A DNA stretch of 64,000 bases from an uncultured Chloroflexota bacterium (lineage in GTDB: Bacteria > Chloroflexota > Anaerolineae > Anaerolineales > Anaerolineaceae), in the NCBI GenBank assembly GCA_902786265.1, contig CADACE010000010.1:1-64000 (forward strand), written 5' to 3'. Both the position numbers and the translations under genes were made by a program. A model generated the notes under the pieces. It was given only the letters and a program-made list of their open reading frames with translations. It was not told the origin of the DNA and searched no databases. Positions 35,673-44,193 of the stretch are shown here, in pieces. Within the stretch, counting starts at the first letter, position 1, and each line of letters starts with the position of its first letter.

Positions 35673-38191
35673 TGAATATACCTCTTTCATGGCTTAAAGA
35701 TTATGTTGATGTGAACCTCCCGCTCGAGGAGATCGCCCGGGTACTGACCATGAGCGGTCTGGAAGTGGATGAGGTGGAACTGATCGGTCTTCCCGGTCCG
35801 GACAATGACAAACACGGCTTCAAATTCGAAGGCCTCTCCTGGCCTGCCGATAAATTCGTTGTCGCGGAGATCCGTGAAGTCAACCAGCATGCGGACGCGG
35901 ACAAGCTGACGCTCTGCCAGCTGGATGACGGCACCGGTGAGCATACCATCCTCTGCGGCGCCCCGAACATCCGCCAGTACATCGGACAGGGACGTCTGGA
36001 GGAACCGCTCAAGGTGGCCTATGTCCGTGAAGGCGCGGTGGTCTATGACGGCCACAAACCGGGTTGGGAACTCACGAAGATCAAGAAGACCAAGATCCGC
36101 GGTTTTGAGACCAAATCCATGGTCTGCTCTGCGAAGGAACTGGGCATCTGTGAAGAACATGACGGCATTATCATTCTGCCGGAAGACGCTCCCACCGGAA
36201 TGCCTTTGGCGGACTACATGGGCGACGCGGTCTATGTGGTCGATATCCTCCCGAATATGGCGCGCAATGCCTGCATCCGCGGCGTTGCCCGTGAAATCGC
36301 GGCACAGCTGGACCTGCCGCTCAAGCAGCCGAAATATGATTTTAAGGCTGAAGGTCCGACTGTCCAGGGCCAGGTCGCTATTGAGATCACTGAGCCGGAA
36401 CTGAACCCGCGTTTCATGGTCGGTCTGGTGGAGGGTGTCAAAGCCCAGCCTAGCCCGTTTGAAGTCCGTATGCGCCTTTACAAAGCCGGTATGCGCCCGA
36501 TCAACTCCGTGGTCGATGCCACCAACTATGTGATGCTTGACCTCGGACAGCCGCTGCATGCCTTTGACTTTGACACTTTGAAGAAGCGTGCCGGGGACAA
36601 GACCCCGACCATCATCACCCGCCGTGCATATAAGGGCGAACACCTGACCACCCTCGACAACGTGGATCGTGAACTGGATGAGAACATGATCCTGGTTACT
36701 GACCAGACCGGTGCGCTTTCCATCGCCGGTGTCATGGGCGGCCTGGAGAGCGAAGTTGTCCCGGAAAGCTCCAACATCCTGCTGGAATCCGCGGCATGGA
36801 ACTTTATCAATGTGCGCAAAGCCACCGGAAAACTGCACCTGAACTCTGAAGCCGGTTACCGCAATTCCCGCGGCATCCATCCCGCGATCGCGGAAGAAGC
36901 CTGCAAAATGGGGCTTGCGCTGATCCAAAAATGGTCCGGCGGCACCATCGCTGCTGATTTTGTTGATAATTACGCTCAGCCGCGCATTGATCCGACCGTT
37001 GTCATCACCTCTGAAGATGTTTCCCGCTGTCTCGGCATTCAGCTGAGCCTTGAGGAAATCTCCGCACTGCTGACACGTCTGGAATTCTCCTGCGTGCAGG
37101 AAGGCGAAACGCTGAAGGTTACCTGCCCTCCGCATCGTCTGGATATCGGCGAAGGTGTGATCGGACGCGCTGACATTATGGAAGAGATCGCCCGCCTTTA
37201 CGGCTACGATAATATCCCGAATTCCCGCATGGCGGATGAACTGCCTCCGGCTTATACCGATATTGCCATGAAGCTGGAAGATGAGCTGCGCGACGTCCTT
37301 TCCTCCCTCGGAATGCAGGAGATCGTCACCTATCGTCTGACTTCTCCGGAACGCGAAGCCCGTCTGATCGGCACACCGGAAGAATCCTATGTGACCCTTG
37401 CCAATCCAATCTCTCCGGACCGCAATGTGATGCGCCGCCATCTGCCCGTTCAGGTGATGGAAATCGTCGAAAAGAACGTTCGTCTCGCAGACCGCCTGAT
37501 GCTCTATGAGATCGGTCCGGTATTCGAACCGGTAGAAGGAGAACTCCGACCGAACGAACCGAAGCATCTGGCCGCCGCCATTACCGGCAAACAGTTCTCC
37601 GACAGCTGGGACACCCACATCAAGGGCAATCTCGATTTCTTCTCCATGAAGGGGATCGTCGAAGCCATGGTGGATGGCATGCATATCCCTGCAGTGACCT
37701 TCAGGGTCGGACAGCGCAGCTGGCTGCATCCTGGCAAGACCGCGGAGATCTACGCCGGTGATACCCTTGTCGGTGTGATGGGCGAACTGCACCCGGCAGT
37801 CAAGGGTAATTTCGACCTGCTCTCTGCCCCGGTCATTCTGCTGGATATCGATCTCGCGAAACTGCTGCCGCTTTCCGAACAAAACTATCCGTCCCATCCG
37901 ATCTCACCGTACCCGGGAATCTATGAAGACCTGGCGATCGTGGTGGATGAAGAGACCACGGCGGAAGAAGTTCTGGCTGTCATCAAGCAGGGCGGCGGCA
38001 AGATGCTGGCGAAAGCCGACCTCTTCGATATCTTCCGCGGGCCCTCTGTGGGCGCCGGCAAGAAGAGCCTCGCCTACAGCCTGATGTACCAGAGCCCGGA
38101 AAAGACTCTGACCGACAAAGACGCCACTGCAATCCGCAGCAAGATCATCAAGCGCCTCGATCAGGTCCTCGGAGCCAAACTCCGCAGCTGA
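35672..38191 (+). CDS. pheT: Phenylalanine-tRNA ligase beta subunit
   Basis: The 839-aa protein has the normal domain order: N-terminal domain (MNIPLSWLKDYVDVNLPLEE), an EMAP-like tRNA-binding OB domain (about 55-200), the B3/B4 editing domain (about 230-440), a B5 domain with IMEEIARLYGYDNIP, a synthetase-like core and a C-terminal ferredoxin-fold anticodon-binding domain (SPYPGIYEDLAIVVDE to the end). It is close to the usual bacterial length. It removes mischarged Tyr and completes the PheST complex. It shares its first base with the PheS stop. Confidence 0.97.
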   Translation: MNIPLSWLKDYVDVNLPLEEIARVLTMSGLEVDEVELIGLPGPDNDKHGFKFEGLSWPADKFVVAEIREVNQHADADKLTLCQLDDGTGEHTILCGAPNIRQYIGQGRLEEPLKVAYVREGAVVYDGHKPGWELTKIKKTKIRGFETKSMVCSAKELGICEEHDGIIILPEDAPTGMPLADYMGDAVYVVDILPNMARNACIRGVAREIAAQLDLPLKQPKYDFKAEGPTVQGQVAIEITEPELNPRFMVGLVEGVKAQPSPFEVRMRLYKAGMRPINSVVDATNYVMLDLGQPLHAFDFDTLKKRAGDKTPTIITRRAYKGEHLTTLDNVDRELDENMILVTDQTGALSIAGVMGGLESEVVPESSNILLESAAWNFINVRKATGKLHLNSEAGYRNSRGIHPAIAEEACKMGLALIQKWSGGTIAADFVDNYAQPRIDPTVVITSEDVSRCLGIQLSLEEISALLTRLEFSCVQEGETLKVTCPPHRLDIGEGVIGRADIMEEIARLYGYDNIPNSRMADELPPAYTDIAMKLEDELRDVLSSLGMQEIVTYRLTSPEREARLIGTPEESYVTLANPISPDRNVMRRHLPVQVMEIVEKNVRLADRLMLYEIGPVFEPVEGELRPNEPKHLAAAITGKQFSDSWDTHIKGNLDFFSMKGIVEAMVDGMHIPAVTFRVGQRSWLHPGKTAEIYAGDTLVGVMGELHPAVKGNFDLLSAPVILLDIDLAKLLPLSEQNYPSHPISPYPGIYEDLAIVVDEETTAEEVLAVIKQGGGKMLAKADLFDIFRGPSVGAGKKSLAYSLMYQSPEKTLTDKDATAIRSKIIKRLDQVLGAKLRS

Positions 38192-38216
38192 TAGTAGTAT
38201 TAACCTCTCATTTGGT

Positions 38217-38265
38217 TTGGGGACGGTTCGTCCGAGGCGCCTGCGCCGAGGGGAACCGTCCTCCC
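38217..38265. repeat. GGGGACGG-type palindrome after pheT
   Basis: GGACGGTTC (38221-38229) and GAACCGTCC (38253-38261) face each other, with an inner GGCGC/GCGCC stem. It lies 30 bases after the pheT stop and could help end transcription, but it has no U-tract. It belongs to a family of GGGGAC palindromes scattered over 38.2-47.3 kb. Confidence 0.7.
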
Positions 38266-38316
38266 GTTTCGCAGGAAGAGCGCTTAAATCTCTGTCATCA
38301 CAATTTAACATGAAGG

Positions 38317-38381
38317 TACATCGGCACCTGATACAAAGTGTACCGTCGCGGAGCAGGGACACTTGTATCAGGTGCCGGTGT
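38317..38381. repeat. Long imperfect inverted repeat (CGGCACCTGATACAA arms)
   Basis: Arms of about 24 bases with single mismatches flank a ~20-base centre. The core arm CGGCACCTGATACAA at 38322-38336 is repeated in reverse complement at 38363-38377. No U-tract follows and no gene is seen. It looks like a REP-type mobile palindrome. Confidence 0.8.
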
Positions 38382-38502
38382 ATCGCGCCTAATCAGGGGA
38401 GGATTGTTTATTCATCGTCATTGAACCAGAAAAGGGTCGGTGCAGGAGCGAAGGATGTGTTTCCATCTGCGACAAAGTTATAATGATATTCAGCTGTCAC
38501 TA

Positions 38503-38669
38503 AGTTCGGGGACGGATCTGGGGAACGAAGGAACTCCCGCCTGCAGGTAATGACGCTTATTTTTGATTCAAAGCGGAATCTTAACCCAATACCAATAAAG
38601 AATAAGCGTTCATCCTGCGAACCGTGAGGACGGTTCCCCTCGTTCCTCGGGCTAACCGTCCCCGAAGTT
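38503..38669. repeat. 167-bp nested inverted repeat, MITE/REPIN-like
   Basis: Outer arms AAGTTCGGGGACGG (38503-38516) and CCGTCCCCGAAGTT (38656-38669) are near-perfect complements. Inner arms around GACGCTTATTTTT and AGAATAAGCGTTC, with CCTGC blocks beside them, pair in the same register. The element thus looks palindromic over its length. It ends inside the stop codon of the 441-aa minus-strand gene. No transposase is in the window. The stretch 38192-38667 holds no gene that can be supported. Confidence 0.75.
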
Positions 38670-39993
38670 ATCCGGAGTCAATTCTGGACAGCGCCTTTCG
38701 GACGTCCGCTGCCAGTGCAGGTTCATAGTAATTGAACTCCGGGTCTGCTGCGAGAAATTCCAATTCGCCGAATGTAAAGCACAGTTCATCGTCTTCTTTG
38801 GTTTCACTTCGTTTTATCACATTCCTCATCACTTCGATATACATCGGAAGTGATCCCGGGATCAGCGGATTTATAACTTCACGGGAAAGCTCAGCATTTC
38901 TGTTTTCCTGTTCCGTAATCCTTGTGGATTGAGCGGAGCCCGGCTCCGGGGAATATACCTCGGAAAGTATCTGTTCAGTATCCAGCGGTGCAGCGAGCGT
39001 TTCGTTCTGCTGTGCCTGTTCATTGGCTGTATCAGGGCTGACCTCACGTGTATCGTTCTGAGCAGATATCTCTGAAATATCATCGGCTTCAGGTTTTCCC
39101 TCATGCCGCATCTGCTCTGAAATACTGCGGTGGGATTCAGCCTTGCTGAGCTGTTCACGATGCATTTCTTTCGCGTTTTCTTTACAAGCTTCGTTTATCT
39201 GTTCCGGTTTGTTTTCAGTATTTTTATCGTCCGGATCCGAATTTCTGCCCCCTGAGTCCTGACCACTGAACCCTTTATTTCCCTGCGGAAGGCGCGGCTT
39301 ATCTGCCGCACCCATGATCTTTACCTCCGCGGGCAAGGGAAACGCCGGAGAATGTCTGAAGGCCGGTGCCTCGTGTTCTGTATCATGGCAGCTTTTTGTC
39401 CATGATTTTTCGGAGAAAGCGAATCCGTTGATCACCGGGTCATAATTTTCCTGCCCATAATACAGGCAATTATCGTATTTTTTGAGCTTTACCTCAGTGG
39501 AACGAATGCGGTCCAGAAGACTGAAGTAGCGGAACTGCATATCCAGAAGGGCATCATCGATGTCATGCTTTTGCTCTATATATTCCGTCAGCGCCCTGTC
39601 CAGCTTCTCAAAATGGAAGGAAGCCATGCAGTATAGCTTTTCGGTGGTGAGCTGTCCCAGGCTCGGGAATGTCTGTTTCTTTCTTTCCAACGCGTGCTTC
39701 GTGTAGCAAAGCGTCCCGAGATATTTGATGCCCTTTTCCAGCTGGGCGCACTTTTTCAGGTATTTGGAGGAATGGCGGTTATACAGCACAGCCAGATCAA
39801 AGACCGCTTCGACCTTGTTGAGCATCTTCAGCGACATGGCTTCAAACCCGATGGGATCGGTGCTGTACGAATCGATGGATTCAAACGGAAGCCCGTCATC
39901 CGGGTCCGCGGCTTCAGCAGCGCAGGTCGGAGCATCATCTGCCAGAAACTCGTCCATCTCAGTAATAAGCTTCTTATCATCTGTCTGTTCCAT
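38668..39993 (-). CDS. Hypothetical 441-aa protein, helical N-half and disordered middle
   Basis: The family is not recognised. Residues ~55-200 are strongly helical and charged (MSLKMLNKVEAVFDLAVLYNRH, LTTEKLYCMASFHFEKLDRALTEYIEQ), residues ~210-360 are Gln/Glu/Asn/Ser-rich and likely unfolded, and a short folded C-terminus follows (INPLIPGSLPMYIEVMRNVIKR). No signal peptide or membrane helix is present, so it is cytosolic. The start has a strong AAGGAGG site, and codon use looks normal, so the gene is likely real. It stands alone, and its stop codon lies in a mobile palindrome. Confidence 0.65.
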   Translation of the reverse strand: MEQTDDKKLITEMDEFLADDAPTCAAEAADPDDGLPFESIDSYSTDPIGFEAMSLKMLNKVEAVFDLAVLYNRHSSKYLKKCAQLEKGIKYLGTLCYTKHALERKKQTFPSLGQLTTEKLYCMASFHFEKLDRALTEYIEQKHDIDDALLDMQFRYFSLLDRIRSTEVKLKKYDNCLYYGQENYDPVINGFAFSEKSWTKSCHDTEHEAPAFRHSPAFPLPAEVKIMGAADKPRLPQGNKGFSGQDSGGRNSDPDDKNTENKPEQINEACKENAKEMHREQLSKAESHRSISEQMRHEGKPEADDISEISAQNDTREVSPDTANEQAQQNETLAAPLDTEQILSEVYSPEPGSAQSTRITEQENRNAELSREVINPLIPGSLPMYIEVMRNVIKRSETKEDDELCFTFGELEFLAADPEFNYYEPALAADVRKALSRIDSG

Positions 39994-40203
39994 AACTGTT
40001 CTTCCTCCTTTCTTAGTATTGATATAAATTCTATATTAAAAATCCGGCTTGTCAAGGGTATTGAAACAGATTTCTATAAAATAGTGACATTTGTCATATC
40101 ATACAGCATCATAGTATCCGCTGTAAGCATGTCGGCAGTTACGATTGGCAGTTAATCATGTGGTGAGGTGTATAAGGAACAAGATGAGAAAGGAGCAGCG
40201 GCT

Positions 40204-40389
40204 ATGTGCAAATTGATGGAAGATATGAGAAATTAAGCTGCCGAAGAAGCAGCCGAACAACCAAAACTTGAAATCGCGATGGATATGACCAAGGAAGGTG
40301 AATTACCGCTTGAAAAGATTGCGAAATATTCAAAATTAACTCTCGAAAAAGTGAAAGAATCAGCGCTTCAGCCCACTGAAGCTCTATAA
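40204..40389 (+). pseudogene. Remnant of a PD-(D/E)XK (Rpn-type) transposase/nuclease C-terminus
   Basis: Reading from the ATG gives MCKLMEDMRN, an in-frame TAA, then a continued frame of about 50 codons (AAEEAAEQPKLEIAMDM..GELPLEKIAKYSKLTLEKVKES) to the stop at 40387-40389. This resembles the C-terminal tail common in Rpn-family recombination-promoting nucleases of gut anaerobes, in which MCxxMEDMRNEAAE is followed by helical heptads and an L.LEKIA.Y..L.LEKV motif. The catalytic part is absent. The internal stop and missing front mark it as decayed. Confidence 0.6.
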
Positions 40390-40429
40390 TTTCCGCAAAG
40401 CTGAGAAGGGGAAGAAACCAAAATATTTT

Positions 40430-40481
40430 ATAACACACACGGGGACATTCCGGTATTGAGGAATGTCCCCGTGTGTGTTAT
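40430..40481. terminator. Perfect 22-bp palindrome, possible bidirectional terminator
   Basis: Arms 40430-40451 and 40460-40481 are perfect complements containing ACACACGGGGACATTCC, with an 8-base loop. It overlaps the stop codon of the minus-strand gene at 40478-41056. On the minus strand it is followed by an AT-rich run (AAAATATTTTGG), so it may end transcription. The GGGGAC core ties it to the local palindrome family. Confidence 0.65.
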
Positions 40482-41056
40482 GACTCGCTCACAGCAGTCA
40501 TGTACTTTTGGTATTGCGCTTTCCGCTCTGAGATCTTTTTTGTCTGCGGCGTATGTTCAAAGATAAAATTCAGTACGAACGGAAAATCCTCATAATGGAC
40601 GTAAACATGGGTCACACGGGCAAGTTCATGCAGGGTAATAAGGTCATTTTTCTTATCAACTCTGATATCCTTCACGCTGGAAAAATCCGTTCTCAGGTAA
40701 AATTCCGGAGTCTTTATATCCCCCGGGTGGACAACGATAAAGTTTTCATTCATCAGGTAGGGAATATCTGTACTGCCGCCTTTGGCTTTTTCGACCGCTT
40801 TATATATGAGGATCGTCAGCAGCTCAACACCGGCAAATATTCCAAGCCAGATCAGTAAAAACATTCCCATATCGGCGCCTTTCCCGGCAAGCATAAAGAA
40901 CAGGATGGCGCCGGGAACGAGGATAATTAATGCGAAGATCAGCAGATACAGGTTCAGAAAAGAACGATTTGATGAACTGTCGACATCGTAAGTCCAGCGG
41001 TAATTCCCGTCAAGGTCGCGCACGATATAAGTCATTTCTGTATAATTGTCCTGCAT
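40478..41056 (-). CDS. Small membrane protein with PH-like C-terminal domain, unknown function
   Basis: The 192-aa product has two membrane helices (about 33-57 and 65-85) and a soluble C-terminal part of ~100 residues (PYLMNENFIVVHPGD, FSSVKDIRVDKKNDLITLHE, HVYVHYEDFPFVLNFI) whose alternating strands and last helix look like the bacterial PH-like (YcxB-type) fold. No enzyme motif is seen. The start has an AAAGG site. It stands alone between repeats. Fold assignment is a guess from pattern. Confidence 0.5.
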   Translation of the reverse strand: MQDNYTEMTYIVRDLDGNYRWTYDVDSSSNRSFLNLYLLIFALIILVPGAILFFMLAGKGADMGMFLLIWLGIFAGVELLTILIYKAVEKAKGGSTDIPYLMNENFIVVHPGDIKTPEFYLRTDFSSVKDIRVDKKNDLITLHELARVTHVYVHYEDFPFVLNFIFEHTPQTKKISERKAQYQKYMTAVSES

Positions 41057-41172
41057 ATTCTGCCTTTCACAGCTGCTTAGGGGACTGTCCCTTTATGGGA
41101 TCGTCTCCATGTTGATCATATATATCAAAAACGAAAATAAAAAAGCAATAGTTTCCCTGCCTGTCAGCATCG

Positions 41173-42414
41173 TTACAATATGGCAAGAATGCCGAAAGAG
41201 GCGGTCTGGGGAGCCGTATCAAAAGGAATTACAGAAATGACCCGGCATCCGAACCCTTCCAGACGTTTGAGGTCGCGGGCAAGGATCGCCGGATCCTCAT
41301 AAATGCAGAGGATCTTTTTGGAAAGACGACCGCTGATCTCGTTTATTTCGGATTCGTGCAGGCCGGTCGTTCCGCCTTCGATGAGCACCCACTCATTTTC
41401 CAAAATCGGCAGGTCGGGGAGCACTTCATCCACGGTCCCGATATAGAGTGAGACGTTTTCAAGCTCATCCAGGTTATAAACAAAATCTTCGCATTCTTTC
41501 TCATCAGTCATTAATGCGCGTACATCCCGGCAGCGCTCACCGAACCAGCGGGACCAGAAACCGGTCCCGCAATTGATATCCAGCAAAGAAACACCGGAAA
41601 GATCCGGGAACAGCTCTGACAATTTTTTACACAGGCTCTCCAGTGCTGCCGGATTTTTCAGAAAAGCGCTGCTGTCCGAAGCGCAGACCTTTATCCCCGC
41701 GGTGCTTTGCTGCAGTGTGCTGACGCCTGCCATCACCCATGAAGATTCCGGTCCCTGGTAAACCACCGAGATCTCCGTGTCATTTTCCATCTCCTCTTCG
41801 GGCTTCTCACTCTGCCCGCGTAAAATCATCTGGATGCCATCTTCGTCATCCGCGCGCAGTTCCACCTCATCGATTCCGCTGTCCGGTTCAAAGGTGAAGG
41901 ATGCCAGGGCGTCATTGATACAATCCGCCGTGATCGGACAATATGCCTCAAGCCTGATCAGCCTGCCGCCGCGGTCCGGAACGCTGAAATTTCCTTCTTC
42001 ATCCAGTCCGAGGTTCAGGTAACGCGCGTAATTCCAGGCAGAAGGAGATGCCAGCATCGGTGCAGTGAGCTTTTCCGCATCCTCCAGTCCCGCGATGCGG
42101 GAAAGATGGTCGATCAGGATTTCTCGTTTGGCGTGCAGCTGGTCCGGATATTCCAGGTTCTGCATACAGCAGACGGCACACTGACCGTAAAGCGGACAGC
42201 GCGGCTCAATGCGCATTGGAGATTTTGTCAGAAGCTTCACCAACTCCGCGGAGACGAACCGGGCTTCCTTATCCGGATACCGGACTCGTGCCTTCTCCCC
42301 CGGCAGCACACCCGCCGTAAAAACCACACGACCGTCCGCGAGCCGCCCCAGCGCAGCCCCGCCGTTTGCCCATCCGGTAAATTCAACATCTTCTTCTTTT
42401 CTGTTCATCTTCAC
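41173..42414 (-). CDS. RlmD/TrmA-like protein with lost catalytic motifs
   Basis: The 413-aa protein has an N-terminal TRAM-type OB domain (about 8-65), the Cys cluster of RumA/RlmD-type 23S rRNA uracil methyltransferases (CPLYGQCAVCCMQN, a 4Fe-4S site), and a SAM-binding Rossmann domain (LDINCGTGFWSRWF). The motifs needed for uracil C5 methylation are changed: the DPPRxG site reads EGGTTGL, and the YxSCNP loop with the nucleophilic cysteine reads LCIYEDP. The fold is clear, but usual activity is unlikely. It could be a non-catalytic RNA binder or have another reaction. It is a single gene with no operon partner. Confidence 0.72.
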   Translation of the reverse strand: MKMNRKEEDVEFTGWANGGAALGRLADGRVVFTAGVLPGEKARVRYPDKEARFVSAELVKLLTKSPMRIEPRCPLYGQCAVCCMQNLEYPDQLHAKREILIDHLSRIAGLEDAEKLTAPMLASPSAWNYARYLNLGLDEEGNFSVPDRGGRLIRLEAYCPITADCINDALASFTFEPDSGIDEVELRADDEDGIQMILRGQSEKPEEEMENDTEISVVYQGPESSWVMAGVSTLQQSTAGIKVCASDSSAFLKNPAALESLCKKLSELFPDLSGVSLLDINCGTGFWSRWFGERCRDVRALMTDEKECEDFVYNLDELENVSLYIGTVDEVLPDLPILENEWVLIEGGTTGLHESEINEISGRLSKKILCIYEDPAILARDLKRLEGFGCRVISVIPFDTAPQTASFGILAIL

Positions 42415-42463
42415 TCCAAATCCACGGGGTACAGGCCCTGCGGTCCAGTCCCCATCCTTCTGT

Positions 42464-42967
42464 CTAATTCCTGGCGTCCGTGACGAAATGTTTTACACCG
42501 GTTTCGGGATGAAGCAGTTCCGTCCGGAAGAAATCCGGGTATATCGTTTGTGTTTCATCCGGTGCTGTCCATTTCAGGTATTCGGACAGACCATCCGACG
42601 TACTGCTTTCACAAAGCGGTTCAAAATTTTCCGGAACACTCATATAGAAGTAGAAACAGAGCTCATATACGGTTTTCCCTTTCATCTGTTCCGGAGCCTC
42701 ACCGATAAAATAATTCTCATGAATAAAGCCGAGACGCTCGATTTTCAGTTCTCTGCCGGTTTCTTCCCGTACTTCCCGGATTATTGCCTCTTCAGCGGTT
42801 TCCCCGAATTTTATTCGTCCTCCGACTGAATAAAGATAATTATCCCGCCGGTTTCCTGCCATCAGAAATTTTCCGCTTTTCATGATGATGGCACCCACCC
42901 GGAGATTAATTATTCCCTCATTACCGCAGGGTACGGACATATCCGGTTCTGTGTTCAGCAATTGCAT
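42464..42967 (-). CDS. NUDIX hydrolase, copy 1
   Basis: The 167-aa protein has an intact NUDIX box: GRIKFGETAEEAIIREVREETG fits GX5EX7REUXEEXGU. These enzymes hydrolyse nucleoside diphosphates linked to another group; the substrate is not readable. It is about 90% identical by eye to the product at 44194-44700, with most changes in the first 25 residues. The two copies flank a DUF6273 gene, so a recent local duplication is likely. Confidence 0.88.
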   Translation of the reverse strand: MQLLNTEPDMSVPCGNEGIINLRVGAIIMKSGKFLMAGNRRDNYLYSVGGRIKFGETAEEAIIREVREETGRELKIERLGFIHENYFIGEAPEQMKGKTVYELCFYFYMSVPENFEPLCESSTSDGLSEYLKWTAPDETQTIYPDFFRTELLHPETGVKHFVTDARN

Positions 42968-43078
42968 CTGTTGATCCTTACAAAATAAATCATGCTAACA
43001 GGTTCAAGAACCATAAATATTCATGATATTTTCTTCCATCCGGCTGCAGTTTTCCGCCATATAATCGCAGAAAAGCTG

Positions 43079-43114
43079 CTGAGGAAAGGATCAATATTGC
43101 GATCCTTTCCTCAG
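43079..43114 (-). terminator. Terminator hairpin after the DUF6273 gene
   Basis: CTGAGGAAAGGATC (43079-43092) and GATCCTTTCCTCAG (43101-43114) are perfect 14-bp arms with an 8-base loop. It lies 30 bases past the stop of the minus-strand gene at 43145. The U-tract on the minus strand is weak (CAGCTTTT). Confidence 0.65.
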
Positions 43115-43144
43115 AATACGGATGATATGTTCCAATCAAAAAGA

Positions 43145-43843
43145 TTAGTTCTTGATAAATATCGCAGGACGGACAATGATCACGTTGTTTCCCACATTGG
43201 CATTGTAGTCTAAATGTCCCTCCGAATTAACAGTGGTTGCCCCTCCCTGATAATAGGTTGGATCCCGAAGCCACCATGGAGAATACCCATCAGACCATAC
43301 AGCTCCTCCATTTGCCCTTGCATATTTGGTTGCGGCACATTTGCTGTAGGATTTTCCCGACACTAACTTATTATATTCTCTAATGTCCATTAGAAATACA
43401 TAATCGTTTGTATCCCTGCCTCCCGAAGTACCAAATTGCGGATTATCCAGGTTTTCAAGTGAAGTCCAATGGATTTGCTGCTTTTCAGAACTTGAAAATG
43501 CACTGTTATAGAATTGATTGTTCAGCCAGCTTCTCAAGCTGCATGTTTCCCATGTAACATCGGTATCTGTCCGGTTATATGGCTTCGCATCAAGACCGTA
43601 TTTACTGAGTAAAAAAACACCCCCGTTTTGAACATCCAGCACGATCCATTCAATGGGTTCCGCTCCTGCTTTGGAACTATCCTGTTCATAATGTCCAAAG
43701 GTTACTGTTTCCCCGACACGATAAGATGAATTTGCCGCTTTCATCTGCAGATTTTGCTGATTGCTTCCGTTGAAAACAAATATCAAAACCATAGCAAAAA
43801 CGATCGATACATAATTTAGGAAAACCTTCAAAGCTTTTCTCAT
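43145..43843 (-). CDS. DUF6273 domain protein, membrane anchored
   Basis: The 232-aa protein has an N-terminal hydrophobic anchor (about 8-26) and one DUF6273 domain: VTFGHYEQD, EPIEWIVLDVQNGGVFLLSKYGLDAKPYN, TWETCSLRSWLNNQFYNSAFSSSEKQQI and a WWLRDP stretch. This family is common and often multicopy on the surface of gut anaerobes; its function is unknown, with a fold reminiscent of formylglycine-generating enzymes. No catalytic role can be shown. It sits between duplicated NUDIX genes. Confidence 0.8.
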   Translation of the reverse strand: MRKALKVFLNYVSIVFAMVLIFVFNGSNQQNLQMKAANSSYRVGETVTFGHYEQDSSKAGAEPIEWIVLDVQNGGVFLLSKYGLDAKPYNRTDTDVTWETCSLRSWLNNQFYNSAFSSSEKQQIHWTSLENLDNPQFGTSGGRDTNDYVFLMDIREYNKLVSGKSYSKCAATKYARANGGAVWSDGYSPWWLRDPTYYQGGATTVNSEGHLDYNANVGNNVIIVRPAIFIKN

Positions 43844-43902
43844 CTTTTTTCCCTCCTTTGTTACAACGAAACAGGTTCCGGCGTCCCACTTTCTTTAGGA
43901 TT

Positions 43903-43988
43903 GAGTCAGGGGACTATCCCCATGACTCTTACTGAATTATAATATATTATTATTAATGCAGAAACATCTGTTTTTCCGCATTAATAAT
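43903..43988. repeat. Two adjacent palindromes upstream of the DUF6273 gene
   Basis: GAGTCAGGGG (43903-43912) faces CCCCATGACTC (43918-43928) with one bulge. Next, ATTATTAATGC (43949-43959) faces GCATTAATAAT (43978-43988) with an 18-base loop. The first shares the GAGTCA/GGGGAC theme with the element at 46342. The rest of 43844-44193 shows nothing further. Confidence 0.65.
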
Positions 43989-44193
43989 ACGTAAGATTAA
44001 TGCAGATAATTTCACATGAACCTGACAGTTAAAACTACAACCAATATGTCGGGAAAATAACGAAACTTGACAAATCATAAAGAGCCGGCAGGATAGGGTG
44101 CTTTGAAAGGACGCGATATCAGCGATACTTTGCGCCCCGGCACCCCGATTACATTGACTCTGAATGAGTCAGCGAAAACAGGTCACTTGCGGC

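Noticed and set aside
35687..37897. A 736-codon open frame on the minus strand
   Set aside because: It lies wholly opposite pheT, which has clear domains over its full length. Long antisense frames are usual opposite GC-biased genes.
38221..38261. Intrinsic terminator of pheS-pheT
   Set aside because: The stem is good, but no U-tract follows, so it is listed only as a palindrome.
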